Shown one piece after another: positions 9,378 to 19,555 of a DNA stretch of 64,000 bases. This DNA comes from Leptospiraceae bacterium (lineage in GTDB: Bacteria; Spirochaetota; Leptospiria; Leptospirales; Leptospiraceae), in contig JADJFV010000014.1 in NCBI GenBank assembly GCA_016708435.1, positions 1 to 64,000 on the forward strand, given 5' to 3'. A program made the translations under genes and the position numbers. Each line of letters opens with the position of its first letter. Positions within the stretch are counted from its first letter, which is position 1. The notes below the pieces were generated by a model that was not told the origin of the DNA, searched no databases, and saw only the letters and a program-made list of their open reading frames with translations.

Positions 9378-12300
9378 ATGGATTTTCCGGAAATTATAGA
9401 TAATAAAAATCAAGAAAGAAAATTCGATTATGTTCTGAATCATTTTGTTTTTCAATCGGCGGATCTGATTAGTATTGCTGTTGGATATTTTTATTTCAGT
9501 GGATTCCAGCAAATCGCAGATGCTCTAAGTAAAAATGAAAAATTAAATGCAGAAAATTCTTCTACGAAAATTAGATTTATCATTAGTCCCAAGACAGATC
9601 GGCTAACGGCTAATATTCTACAAAAAGGAATTCAATTCGAAGAAATTGAAAAATCTGCTATTGCTGAATTCGAACAAGATTTATCTTTTGCAAATCCTTC
9701 TTGGGCTGAATATTTAATCGAACTGTTGCAGAAAAAAGTTTTAGAGGTTAAAATTTATACCAAAGATTTTTTTCATGCCAAGGCTTATCTTGCTTCTATT
9801 CCTTTGAGTGCCTCAATTAATAGCTATGTTTCGATTGTAGGCTTTTCTAATTTTAGTGTATCGGGGCTAACAGATAACAGTGAGTTAAATCTTGGAAATC
9901 GAAACGACCATGTATACAAAGAACTTTTAAAATGGTATGATGATCTATGGGAGAATCATACAGAAGATTTTAATCATAAACTATTGGAAGTAATAGACGC
10001 TTCAGGAATTAAAGAACGAAAAGAAACGGATACTCCTAAAAAATTTCTTAGTCCTTTTCAAATGCTTTTATTTTTACTCAAACATTATCTTGGTAAACTC
10101 ACAGAGGATACTACTCATAATTTTGATCAGTTGGCAGAATTCCAAAGAATCGGTGCAGAAAATGTTTTAACAAAATTGGAAAGATTTGGCGGGGCAATTG
10201 TTGCTGACTCTGTTGGTCTTGGAAAGACATTTACAGCAGGAGAGGTAATTCGCCGTTATAGACTTGAGAATAAGAAGGTAATCATCATTTGCCCACCAAC
10301 CTTAATTGATCAATGGAAAGAAACTATGCTTATAAATTTTGGTGTAGATACATCTACTCATTTGGTTATCTACTCGCAAGGAAAATTTCAGCAATTAGAT
10401 CCGGCTAAGGTAAGAAGAGAATTTAAAGAAATCGATTTTGATTTAATCGTAATTGATGAGGCTCATAGACTTAGAAATAGAGAAACAGTTCTTTATCGAA
10501 ACGTAAAAGAGCTTCATCCTCATACCAGAGAAAAGAGAGCGGATGTATTGCTGTTAACCGCTACACCATTTAATAATAGCGTAATGGATTTAAAAAACTT
10601 AATAGAGCTTGCTATTTTACCTGTTACATTGACTAATGCAGGTTTTACTCCCAATGCATTTGGGGAGTTTATGAAAATTACTTCGGAACTTCGAAAAGGA
10701 AAAACTTTATCGGAATTAAAAGAAAGAGCAGACTTTCAAAGTAATTTAAGTAAAATTCAAGAAATATTAAATGCAGTGATGCTTCTTCGAATGCGCTCTA
10801 CGATTAAAGAAAAATACGGAAACATTACAATCGCCGGAAAGCCTTTGCAATTCGAAGATCCATCTGTTGAGAAAGTTCAATATAAGTATGAGGATAAACA
10901 CCATTATCTCTTCAATGAGCTTCCAGGTTTTTTACAAAAACTACATCTTCCTCATATTTTGATTTCGAATCCTGATAGTGGAAAGATGCTTTCTTATTTG
11001 TATCTTCTTTTACTGTTCAAAAGAATTGAATCAAGTATCTATGCTTTTTATGAATCCTTGCTAAATATAATCGCAAAAGAAGAAGCCTTGGATAAGGCGC
11101 TAGATACTGGCGGAAACTTAGACGAGATTATCAAAAACTACAATGCAAATCTAAAAGGGGATTTAACAGAAGAGGATACTTTTGATTTGTTCACAGATGA
11201 AAAAGTAGACAAAGAAGAACTGGAAGAATTTTCAAAAGATGATTTAAAAAATTGGATTAGGGAAGATTTGACTCTTATTCAGGAATTCATTGACTCTCAT
11301 ATCAAGCCTTTATTTAAAGATCCAAAAGAGCCTCTGAGCTTAGAAGATCCTAAAATATTTGATTACATTACACAACTAAAAGGAAGATTTAAAAAATGCC
11401 TTACCTTTACAGAATACAAAGCAACGGTTCGATACATTGACTTTCATATTAAAAAGTCTGTATCCAATCAGGAAATTTCAATTCGACATGAGATGGTGAG
11501 TGGTGGAGATAAATTCTTAAATGATAAACTAAACCGTTTTGCTCCTAAAGGTAGAAAGGTTAGTGAGGATACTTATCATTCGCCTGAATTTCAAGAATTA
11601 GATTTGCTTATTTCTACCGATGTCCTTTCAGAAGGTGTTAATTTACAAGATGCTGATTTACTGATTAATTATGATTTGCCTTGGAATCCAATGCGGATTG
11701 TTCAAAGAATAGGTAGAGTAAATCGAATTGGTTCTGAAAATAAAATTCGTGTATTAAATTTTATTCCGGATGAAATTCTAAACGACTTCATTCAACTAGT
11801 AGAGATTCTTACTTCTAAGATCAGCCAAGTGTCTGTGCTCTTAGGAAAGAAATGGCGATTCTATCAAGCAGCGACGAAGAAATTACGCCACAAACAATAG
11901 GAGAAGAAATTCAAAAAGTAAGAGGCGCTAAGTCTGCATCCGAGGTAGAATCTCTTTCTAGGAAAACAGAATTATTCCGTAGAATCGAAGGAGAAACAGA
12001 GGAAGATTTCTTTCGTTTGAAATTACATTTATCTGCTAGAGAAAACCAAGTCAGAAAAGAAGATTTTAAATCTGGATTTTTCAATGATGGAGCGAATAGT
12101 AGTTATTACACCATTCTAAACAAAGAACCTAAAGCACTTTTACCAGTTATATGAAATTCAGGAGAGCATGGAGATAGAAGAGATTTACTTTCTCGGTTTT
12201 GGTTATATACAACAAATGATGGAACCATCAAAGAGAAACATCCTGATGAATTTTTGACGATAGACGCTATACAAAGAGATGGATATTCATTGTATGAAGT

Positions 12301-12790
12301 TAGTAATAAAGAAGAGTGTAAGACTTTGGATAAGAAAATTTCTGTGGAATATGAGAGATTACTTTCTGAAAAACGAGAAATCAATTCCGTAAGAAATGTA
12401 AGTCGTCGCATAACGCATATTAAAGGTCGTCAAATGGATGTGCTGATTCTCTTACAAACTCTACTACATAAAGAACAAACTCTTACCGGAAAATCTTTTA
12501 CCGAAGTAGTGTTAGCCATTCGCCCCGATGGAAAAGAAATTTTAGAAGATACACTGAGCGTATTACAAATTCATCAATTGAATGCAGAGCAGATTAACAA
12601 ATTAAATAAAGCAATTGATAAGAAGAATTTAAAATTATCTCATTCGATTAATCCATCTCAGTATAAAGATGTTGCAGAAATGCTTTTCGGTTATTATGAA
12701 GATGTTATTTTATCCGATTCCATGATTCGTGGGTATTTGTATAAACCGGTAGAGATTAATGGACGGTTGCTTGCGAGTATTTATGTTTAA
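9378..12790 (+). pseudogene. PLD-domain SNF2-family helicase of a restriction/anti-phage locus (frameshift plus in-frame stop)
   Basis: From ATG 9378 the N-terminus carries a phospholipase-D-like domain with an HAK motif (FFHAKAYL, near residue 133) and GFSNFSVSGL. The SNF2 motor follows: Walker A DSVGLGKT (Lys near 283), DEAH (near 360), LLLTATPFNN and, in the second lobe, STDVLSEGVNLQDADLLINY and QRIGRVNRIG (near 776). Near 11845 one base, probably an A, is missing. The sequence then continues as EMAILSSSDEEITPQTIGEE. TGA 12152-12154 is an in-frame stop, after which the same frame stays open to TAA 12790. The product would remodel or translocate DNA for the DUF559 nuclease and methylase downstream. 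TTG 9315 and ATG 9336 are alternative starts. PLD-helicase plus methylase pairs are known from DISARM-like and related systems; the exact type is not determined. Confidence 0.75.
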
Positions 12791-12806
12791 CAATAAAGTT
12801 AATTCT

Positions 12807-12936
12807 AAATCCCCTGCCCCCCTTTGCGAAAGGGGGTTTTGTTCTAAAATATATTTTTCGTATTTCTTATCCTATTCGTCTAAAAATTCCATCTACCTCG
12901 ACACCCCTTTTGCAAAGGGGGACTAAGGGGGATTTA
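12807..12936. repeat. palindromic element, family A
   Basis: The left arm (AAATCCCC then CCCCCCTTTGCGAAAGGGGG) and right arm (CCCCTTTTGCAAAGGGGG then ACTAAGGGGGATTTA) bracket about 60 bases. It lies between the helicase stop and the DUF559 start, ending 12 bases before the ATG at 12949. It may affect expression of the downstream pair. Confidence 0.8.
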
Positions 12937-12948
12937 AGAATATAAAGT

Positions 12949-13341
12949 ATGCTTCCTTACAACAAGAACTCAAAAGATAAAGCACGTAAGTTAAGACGAA
13001 ACATGACTCTTGCGGAAAAAAAGATTTGGTATGAACTTTTAGCAAAGGATGGATTAAATGGATTAAGGTTTCTACGGCAAAAGCCCATTAGCCAGTATAT
13101 AGTCGATTTTTACTGTAATGAGTTAAAGTTAGTGATCGAAATTGACGGTGAATCCCATTTAGCCGAAGGCGCAATGGAATATGATGAAGATCGCACAAAA
13201 GTGCTAAATAGCTATGGAATTGAAGTAATTCGATATTCTAATGAAGAAATATTAAACCGCTTCGATAATGTGGAAATGGATTTGAAAAAGAAAGTGAATG
13301 AAAGAAAACAAATATTAACCAAAGAAGGAAACCTATGCTAA
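12949..13341 (+). CDS. DUF559-domain endonuclease-like protein
   Basis: A 130-residue protein with the whole DUF559 pattern: LRRNMTLAEKKIWYELL, FLRQKPISQYIVDFYC, KLVIEIDGESH and YGIEVIRYSNEEIL. The Asp in VDFYC and the E-x-D in IEIDGESH are the expected metal-binding residues of this Vsr/PD-(D/E)XK-like fold. Its stop overlaps the start of the methylase gene by 7 bases, so the two are probably translationally coupled and act together. Nuclease activity is inferred from the fold. An alternative is a stand-alone repair nuclease. Confidence 0.8.
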   Translation: MLPYNKNSKDKARKLRRNMTLAEKKIWYELLAKDGLNGLRFLRQKPISQYIVDFYCNELKLVIEIDGESHLAEGAMEYDEDRTKVLNSYGIEVIRYSNEEILNRFDNVEMDLKKKVNERKQILTKEGNLC

Positions 13342-16300
13342 CCAAAGAATCATTTTTAGAAACTAAAAACATTGACAGCGTTTACAACCTGTTTGCCGGA
13401 CTTGGACTAAAATGTCACAAGACAGAGGATGGACTTGATGTTGAGATTACGGATGATGGAAATGATTTTGTAGAAGTGCATATCGTTTCGGATACCGCAG
13501 ATATTGAAAAGAAGTCCAGAAAGTTTCGTTATGGTTGTTATTGTCGATTGTTTATTTCAAGTGATTACGAATACTGGACGTTTACCCGTAAGACGATGGA
13601 AGATGGAATTCGTCTTCATAAATATAGATTTTCTAAGAATCGAATCAGAGAAAATGCAAAGGCGATTCCTTTACAAAAACTTTCTTCTTTAAAATTCAAT
13701 GATCTAAAAAGTTTTGATGAACTCTTCGAGCGAAAGGACATTACGAAGAAATTCTATGATGATTTTAAAAAGTTAATTGATGGATTCATAAAAGAAATTA
13801 AGAATATAAAAGACCCGGAGCATACAAGATGGTATGCGTCTGTATTAATCAACCGGTTACTCTTCATTTACTTCATCCAACACAAAGAACTTCTAGGAGA
13901 AAAAGATACTAGCTATCTTTCCAATAAACTAAAAGAATTTGCGAAGAGTAAAAAGAATAAATTCTACACAGACTTTCTTTCTAAACTTTTCTTTGAAGGA
14001 TTTTGCAAAGAAACAAACTCTGCCCGAAAGAAATTGAAGAAGTTCTAGGAAAGATTCCATACTTGAATGGTGGGCTTTTTCAAAAGCATAAATTAGAAAT
14101 TCTCTATCCAAATATTGAAATAGCAGACAAAGCATTTGAAAAAATCTTTACTTACTTTGATGCGTGGTCTTGGGATTTAGATGAAAAGAAGGACACGGCA
14201 GAAAATGAAATTAACCCCGATGTATTATGTTATATCTTTGAGAAATTTACAAACCAAAAACAGATGGGCGCGTATTATACAAAGGAAGATATTACTGGCT
14301 ATATTTGTAATACACAATCATCCCTTGGCTCTTAGAGAGAGCAAATGAATCTAAGTCCATGCAATCTTTCTTTACAAAATTACTCCAAGCAGATCCAGAC
14401 AGATACATCTACAGTGCAGTATCGCATGGGTGTAAGTATGATTTACCGACAGAAATTTCGAAAGGCATAAAAACTGTCTCGGCTAGAACGAATTGGAACA
14501 CGCAAGCTCCCGAACAATTTGGATTACCCACAGAGACATGGAGAGAAGTAGTTGCGAGAAGACAGAGATATGAGGAGATAAAAGAAAAAATTTCCTCAAC
14601 CACAATAAATATCAATGACCTAATCACATTAAATCTAAACATCATTCAATTTGTTTTAGATGCGATAGAACAAGGGGAATTGGAGTTTGTGCAAAGTCTA
14701 TACAATGCAATTCGGTCTATTACAATTCTTGATCCGACTTGTGGTTCCGGCGCATTCTTGTTAGCCGCTCTGAATATTCTAGAAGATATTTATGAAGCAT
14801 GTCTCAATCGTTTAGCTGAACTAGATGCAAAAAATCCTGCGATTCAAGAAGCATCTTCTCATGCGAATTGGAAATACTTTATCTACAAATCCATTATCCT
14901 AAACAATCTCTATGGTGTAGACATCATGGAAGAAGCAGTCGAAATCTGCAAACTCCGTTTATTTCTAAAACTTATTTCGCAAGTAGAGAGCGATGATAAT
15001 TCTCCGAACTTAGGTATAGAGCCATTACCCGATATCGACTTCAACATCCATGCGGGTAATACCCTGATAGGATATACAAAATTAGAAGACATAGAAAAAT
15101 CCCTCCTCGGAACATTAAACTTTTACGGGAGCGAATTAAAAGAAATCCATAAGAAAGCAGGTGATATAGATGTAATCTACGATACCTTCCGTAAAAGACA
15201 ATCCGCAGAATCAGGCGAGAACTCAAACGATGAACCAATCCAAACAATCAAAGAGCGCATCAACTCTGAAATGAAACTCTTAAACGACAAACTAGACCGC
15301 TTCCTCGCTATCTCCTACAATATCTCCGAAACAGAATACAAAGACAAAAAGAAATACGAAAAAGATTTCGTAGCTTGGAAGCTAACGCACTTGCCTTTTC
15401 ATTGGGTAATCGAATATTACCGCATCATGAAGAATGGTGGCTTTGATGTGATAGTGGGTAATCCGCCTTCTGTGGAGTATAAAGATGTTAAAGAGCAGTA
15501 TGAAGTTAAAGGCTACGACACATTAGACTGTGGGGACTTGTATGCGTATTCAATAGAAAGGAGTTCCTTTTTAACAAAGCATTCAATCGGTATGATTGTT
15601 CCGATTTCCATCTTTGGCACTGATGGATTTAAAACACTCAAAGATCTTATGCTTAAAATGTATGCAGGAACATGGATATCATTTTATTCAAACCGACCGT
15701 CACAGATTTTTGATGGCGCGCAAAAAGACTAACTATCTTTATTAATTCAAAGAAAGGAAATAAAGAAATTCATACGAGTAAATATTTTCGTTGGTATAAT
15801 CAAGAAAGAAATGCTTTACTCTATTCAAAGTTATCTTATGGTTCCAATGAAAAGTATTTTTCTCATTTCGAAAATTCTTTAGAAAAAATAGGAAATGAAT
15901 ATGATAGAAACATTTATAATAAACTTATTTTAATTAAATCAAAGATAAAAAATTTTGTAGTCGAGAATGAAAAAAATGTTGTCTATTATACGAGAAAATT
16001 TGGATATTTCTTATCCTTCCTTGATTCGATTCCTACAATCACAAATCTTAAAACAAAGAAAACCGTGCTTCCTTCAGAATTGAAATCTATGAGTTTTGCT
16101 TCAGAAAGTGATATGCACATAATAATAGGATTACTTTCCTCGTCCTTATTTTATTGGTATTTTCATATTCTTTCGGATTGTCGAAATCTAAATAAACGAG
16201 AAATCGAATCATTTCCTATTAAGCTAAACGATTTTTCGAATTCAGATAAAGTTGCATTAGTTGAGCTTTCAAAAAAATTAATGAAAGGTTTAAAAGCAGA

Positions 16301-16490
16301 TTCAACGTTTATGACAAAAAGTGGATTGTCTATTGAAAGCTTTCATTATCAAAATAAAAAACCCATCATTGACTGCATAGACCGCGTGCTGGCAAAGCAT
16401 TACGGATTTACGGAAGAAGAGTTGGACTATATAATCAACTATGATATAAAGTATAGAATGGGGAAGGAGTTGGAGGGTAATGATGATTAG
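13335..16490 (+). pseudogene. Eco57I-type N6-adenine DNA methyltransferase / restriction-modification protein (three frameshifts)
   Basis: A large protein of about 1,050 residues read in four pieces. An N-terminal domain (13335-14020) leads to QMGAYYTKEDITGYI, the SAM-binding motif LDPTCGSGAFLLAAL (14731 on) and the catalytic loop DVIVGNPPSVEY (NPPS at 15460-15471). A target-recognition region follows, with a tail ending KPIIDCIDRVLAKHYGFTEE. One base is missing at about 14022 (KETNS to RPKEIEE), 14300 (ICN to YTIIPWLLE) and 15725 (GAQK to RLTIFINS). The last two lie in A-runs. The usual fourth catalytic residue is aromatic (NPPY/F/W), but Ser is seen here. It would methylate, and perhaps cut, foreign DNA with the upstream helicase. 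The 3' end is triplicated downstream. Confidence 0.8.
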
Positions 16491-16648
16491 CTTTTTAGGG
16501 GTAAAAATCCCCCTTAGTCCCCCTTTGCAAAGGGGGTTTAGGAGTAGTAGGATTTTTTAGAGAAATAGATTTACGATATAAAAAGAATATACGTTAGCAC
16601 AGAACCCCCTTTCGCAAAGGGGGTTTAAGGGGGATTTCAAGATTCCAA

Positions 16649-16778
16649 ACCCATCATTGACTGCATAGACCGCGTGCTGGCAAAGCATTATGGGTTCACA
16701 GAGGAAGAGTTGGACTATATCATCAACTATGATATAAAGTATAGAATGGGGAAGGAGTTGGAGGGTAATGATGATTAG
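16649..16778 (+). pseudogene. second copy of the methylase 3' end
   Basis: This 130-base stretch repeats the last 43 codons of the methylase (KPIIDCIDRVLAKHYGFTEE and onward) up to the same stop. Relative to 16361-16490 it differs at six positions, all third codon positions and all synonymous (TAC/TAT, GGA/GGG, TTT/TTC, ACG/ACA, GAA/GAG, ATA/ATC). It has no start or ribosome site of its own. Confidence 0.9.
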
Positions 16779-17107
16779 CTTTTTAGGGGTAAAAATCCCC
16801 CTTAGTCCCCCTTTGCAAAGGGGGTTTAGGAGTAGTAGGATTTTTTTAGAGAAATAGATTTACGATATAAAAAAATATACGTTAGCACAGAACCCCCTTT
16901 TGCAAAGGGGGTTTAGGAGTTGTGGGATTTTTTAGAGAAATAGATTTACGATATAAAAAAAATACGTTAGCACAGAACCCCCTTTCGCAAAAGGGGGTTT
17001 AGGAGTTGTGGGATTTTTTAGAGAAATAGATTTACGATATAAAAAAAATACGTTAGCACAGAACCCCCTTTCGCAAAGGGGGATTAAGGGGGATTTCAAG
17101 ATTCCAA

Positions 17108-17237
17108 ACCCATCATTGACTGCATCGACCGCGTGCTGGCAAAGCATTATGGGTTCACAGAGGAAGAGTTGGATTATATCATCAACTATGATATAAAGTA
17201 TAGAATGGGGAAAGAGTTGGAGGGTAATGATGATTAG
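17108..17237 (+). pseudogene. third copy of the methylase 3' end
   Basis: This stretch again encodes the same 43-residue tail. Against the copy at 16649-16778 it differs at three positions (ATA/ATC, GAC/GAT, AAG/AAA), all synonymous. It is followed by another family A palindrome and has no start. Confidence 0.9.
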
Positions 17238-17430
17238 CTTATTAGGAGTAAAAATCCCCCTTAATCCCCCTTTGCAAAGGGGGTTTAGGAGTTGTGGGAT
17301 TTTTTAGAGAAATAGATTTACGATATAAAAAAAATATACGTTAGCACAGAACCCCCTTTTGCAAAGGGGGATTAAGGGGGATTCCAAGAACAACAAGCAT
17401 TATTAAAAAACAAATTCGTGAAGTATAAGC

Positions 17431-17781
17431 CTACCTCCTCCCCCCATGATGCCCATGACCAAATCCGCCGTGATGGTGTCCATGACCGAAGCCACCGAAT
17501 CCTCCATGATGGTGACTAGGACCAAAAGAATGAAATTTTGGAACATTAAAATGAGGATTGGCTACTGCCCCGGACATTGGTTGCCCGTAGCCTCCATATC
17601 CATAATTTCGATAACCTGAATCGTAAGGATATTGGCTATAGGGATAAGATTGATTATAGTAATTCCTATTCTGGTAGTAATCTACTCTGTCGTTGTAGTC
17701 TCTTTCGAGACTTGCACAATTGAATAGGATTAAAATCCCGATTGCGATTAGAGTTGGTTGCAAACTATTTGGAAGTTTCAT
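17431..17781 (-). CDS. His/Gly-rich lipoprotein
   Basis: A 116-residue protein with a lipoprotein leader (IAIGILILFNCAS, Cys at about 22). A Tyr/Asn-rich middle (YYQNRNYYNQSYPYSQYP) leads to a C-terminus of His/Gly repeats (HHHGGFGGFGHGHHHGG). The His clusters suggest binding of a transition metal such as Ni, Zn or Cu at the cell surface or in the periplasm; this is inferred from composition only. It is a single gene, divergent from the rpsF operon. Confidence 0.7.
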   Translation of the reverse strand: MKLPNSLQPTLIAIGILILFNCASLERDYNDRVDYYQNRNYYNQSYPYSQYPYDSGYRNYGYGGYGQPMSGAVANPHFNVPKFHSFGPSHHHGGFGGFGHGHHHGGFGHGHHGGRR

Positions 17782-17973
17782 ATCCGCCTCCCCTAATCTT
17801 TAGACTCATGGATTCGAAAAGAAATGCATAAATCATTGAGACTACAAATCTCTTGACTCTAGTCATTGTCGATTTAGTCTGACATAAAATCTAAATACTT
17901 CTACTCTTACTGTGTCTATTTCTCGCGAAAGTGGACTTTAACAGAACTAAGGGTTAACCCAAAGGAGACAATT

Positions 17974-18252
17974 ATGCGAGCGTATGAAATTACGTCTATC
18001 ATTGCTGAGGGCTCTCAGTCACTCATAGACGAAACTAAAAAAGCCATTCAGGATATTTTAACTAAATATTCTGCTGAGATCACTTCCGAAGAAGACTGGG
18101 GAATCAAAAAGCTCTGGTATGCAATTGCAGGCCATGAATCTGGATTTTACACACATATTAAGTGTAAAGCAGATGCAAAGTCCATCGAAAAGATTGAGCG
18201 TGAATTTTTGCTCAACCAAAACATCCTAAAAGCACTCGTCATCAAGGCATAA
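17974..18252 (+). CDS. rpsF: 30S ribosomal protein S6
   Basis: A 92-residue protein, MRAYEITSIIAEGSQ with EDWGIKKLWYAIAGHESGFY and a central KIEREFLLNQNILKALV helix, the complete S6 fold. AAAGGAG sits 6 bases before the ATG. It is first in an operon with ssb, rpsR, rplI and dnaB, the standard order in leptospires and many other bacteria. S6 binds S18 on the small-subunit platform, matching the presence of rpsR two genes on. Confidence 0.97.
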   Translation: MRAYEITSIIAEGSQSLIDETKKAIQDILTKYSAEITSEEDWGIKKLWYAIAGHESGFYTHIKCKADAKSIEKIEREFLLNQNILKALVIKA

Positions 18253-18256
18253 TCTT

Positions 18257-18700
18257 ATGGCAAATGACCTAAATCGGGTTACTCTCATTGGACGACTCAC
18301 AAGAGATCCAGAAATTAAAACCGTCGGCGGCACATCGGTTTGTAATTTCAGTCTTGCGACGAACAGAACCTATGTTTCAAACGGAGAAAAAAAAGAGGAA
18401 ACTCATTTCTTCGATTGCGATGTATGGGGAAAGTTAGCTGACGTGCTAAAGCAATATGCGACTAAGGGCAAACAACTTGCCATAGAAGGCAGACTGCAAC
18501 AATCTGTTTGGGATGCTCCCGATGGAAAGAAAAATAGCAAAGTCAGAATCAGAGTCGAAAACTTCCAACTCCTCGGTGGCAACACTGGCGGTGGTAGTGC
18601 CAACGGGGCTAATAGCTCTTACTCACAACAAGAAGTTCCGATGGAAGCCTATGATCCAGGTTATGCCTCAGATATCAACGAAGACGATTCCGTTTTTTAA
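18257..18700 (+). CDS. ssb: single-stranded DNA-binding protein
   Basis: A 147-residue SSB. The OB fold reads LNRVTLIGRLTRDPEIK, NFSLATNRTYV, HFFDCDVWGKLADVL and KGKQLAIEGRLQ, followed by a Gly/Ser/Asn-rich linker and an acidic tip ending DINEDDSVF. The terminal aromatic is the residue that usually binds partner proteins. It begins 4 bases after rpsF and lies within the ribosomal/replication operon that also contains dnaB. Confidence 0.96.
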   Translation: MANDLNRVTLIGRLTRDPEIKTVGGTSVCNFSLATNRTYVSNGEKKEETHFFDCDVWGKLADVLKQYATKGKQLAIEGRLQQSVWDAPDGKKNSKVRIRVENFQLLGGNTGGGSANGANSSYSQQEVPMEAYDPGYASDINEDDSVF

Positions 18701-18733
18701 CAACTTAATACCAAGAATAAAAGGACTAATACT

Positions 18734-19093
18734 ATGTCAGAACTAGACAACAAAGACATTCAACAAGACTACCCAATCAAAGAAAAGATCTATAATAAAC
18801 GCGACGAAGATGATGAAGATGATGATAAAAACTTCCGCGGAAAAGATGGCGAAGGTAAATACCCAAAGAAAAACGCAAAATACAAACGTAAAGTTTGTAA
18901 ATTCTGCGCTGATAAAACTCTTGCAGCTACACTTGACTACAAACGAGTTGATATGCTAGAAAGATTTATCACTAACCGTGGTAAAATTCTTCCAAGAAGA
19001 ATCACAGGCACTTGTGCGAAACACCAAAGACAATTAGTAAGAGAAATCAAAAAAGCAAGATCTATTTCTCTCTTACCATTTAGAGTAATATAA
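18734..19093 (+). CDS. rpsR: 30S ribosomal protein S18 with an acidic N-terminal extension
   Basis: The C-terminal 70 residues are canonical S18 (KVCKFCADKT, DYKRVDMLERFITNRGKILP, TGTCAKHQRQLVREIKKAR). About 48 residues precede it, including the highly acidic stretch RDEDDEDDDKNF. Typical S18 is about 75 residues. No internal ATG fits a shorter start before the core, so the extension is probably translated. S18 pairs with S6 in the 30S platform. Confidence 0.95.
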   Translation: MSELDNKDIQQDYPIKEKIYNKRDEDDEDDDKNFRGKDGEGKYPKKNAKYKRKVCKFCADKTLAATLDYKRVDMLERFITNRGKILPRRITGTCAKHQRQLVREIKKARSISLLPFRVI

Positions 19094-19104
19094 GGAGTAA
19101 CCAC

Positions 19105-19551
19105 ATGAAAGTTATTTTACAAAAAGACGTTTCCAACTTAGGCGATGCTGGCGATCAAAAAGAAGTTGCTGATGGTTATGCAAGAAATTTTCTTCTTCCA
19201 AATAGACTTGCTATTCGTGCAAACGAAGGTTCCGCAAAAGTTATTGAGCACCAACGCAAATTAGCCGCTGTCAAAAAAGACAAACGCGTTAAATCTATGC
19301 AAGAAATTGCAAAGGCAATCGAAAGCAAAGAGCTAGTAATCCTTGTAAAAGTCGGTGAAAACGACAAACTATTTGGATCTGTTACTTCCCTCGATATTGC
19401 AAATGCGCTCAAGAAAGAAGGAATCGAACTCGACAAACGTAAGATTGAAATTCCTGAACACATCAAAGCACTTGGTAGTTACCAGGCTAAAGTTAAACTT
19501 GCTGATGGAGTAACATCTAGCATCAAAATCAAAGTAGAAAAATCAGAGTAG
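19105..19551 (+). CDS. rplI: 50S ribosomal protein L9
   Basis: A 148-residue L9. The N-terminal domain reads MKVILQKDVSNLGDAGDQKE and GYARNFLLPNRLA, joined by the long Lys-rich connecting helix to a C-terminal domain (VGENDKLFGSVTSLDIANAL). Length is standard. TAAGGAGTAACCAC precedes the ATG. It is followed 4 bases later by dnaB. Confidence 0.97.
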   Translation: MKVILQKDVSNLGDAGDQKEVADGYARNFLLPNRLAIRANEGSAKVIEHQRKLAAVKKDKRVKSMQEIAKAIESKELVILVKVGENDKLFGSVTSLDIANALKKEGIELDKRKIEIPEHIKALGSYQAKVKLADGVTSSIKIKVEKSE

Positions 19552-19555
19552 TCGT

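Larger units (their letters stand above)
16503..17384. repeat. array of family A palindromes and an 86-bp spacer unit
   Basis: Family A palindromes alternate with a nearly constant spacer (GGATTTTTTAGAGAAATAGA, then TTACGATATAAAA and TACGTTAGCACAGAA). The spacer occurs near 16550, 16840, 16925, 17010 and 17297. Copies between 16840 and 17090 are direct tandem repeats; the others are interleaved with copies of the methylase 3' end. A short open frame at 17008-17196 is a by-product of the repeats. Confidence 0.85.

Noticed and set aside
12152..12154. TGA recoded as Trp or selenocysteine in the helicase
   Set aside because: Other genes here end in TGA within coupled overlaps, so TGA is a normal stop, and no selenocysteine-like stem-loop or family precedent is seen.
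17008..17196. Short open frame across the palindromic array
   Set aside because: It encodes typical read-through of the palindrome (NPLSQRGIKGDF type) and has no ribosome site.
16503..17384. CRISPR array
   Set aside because: Repeats are palindromic elements with conserved, not unique, spacers and include protein-coding tails; no cas gene is nearby.
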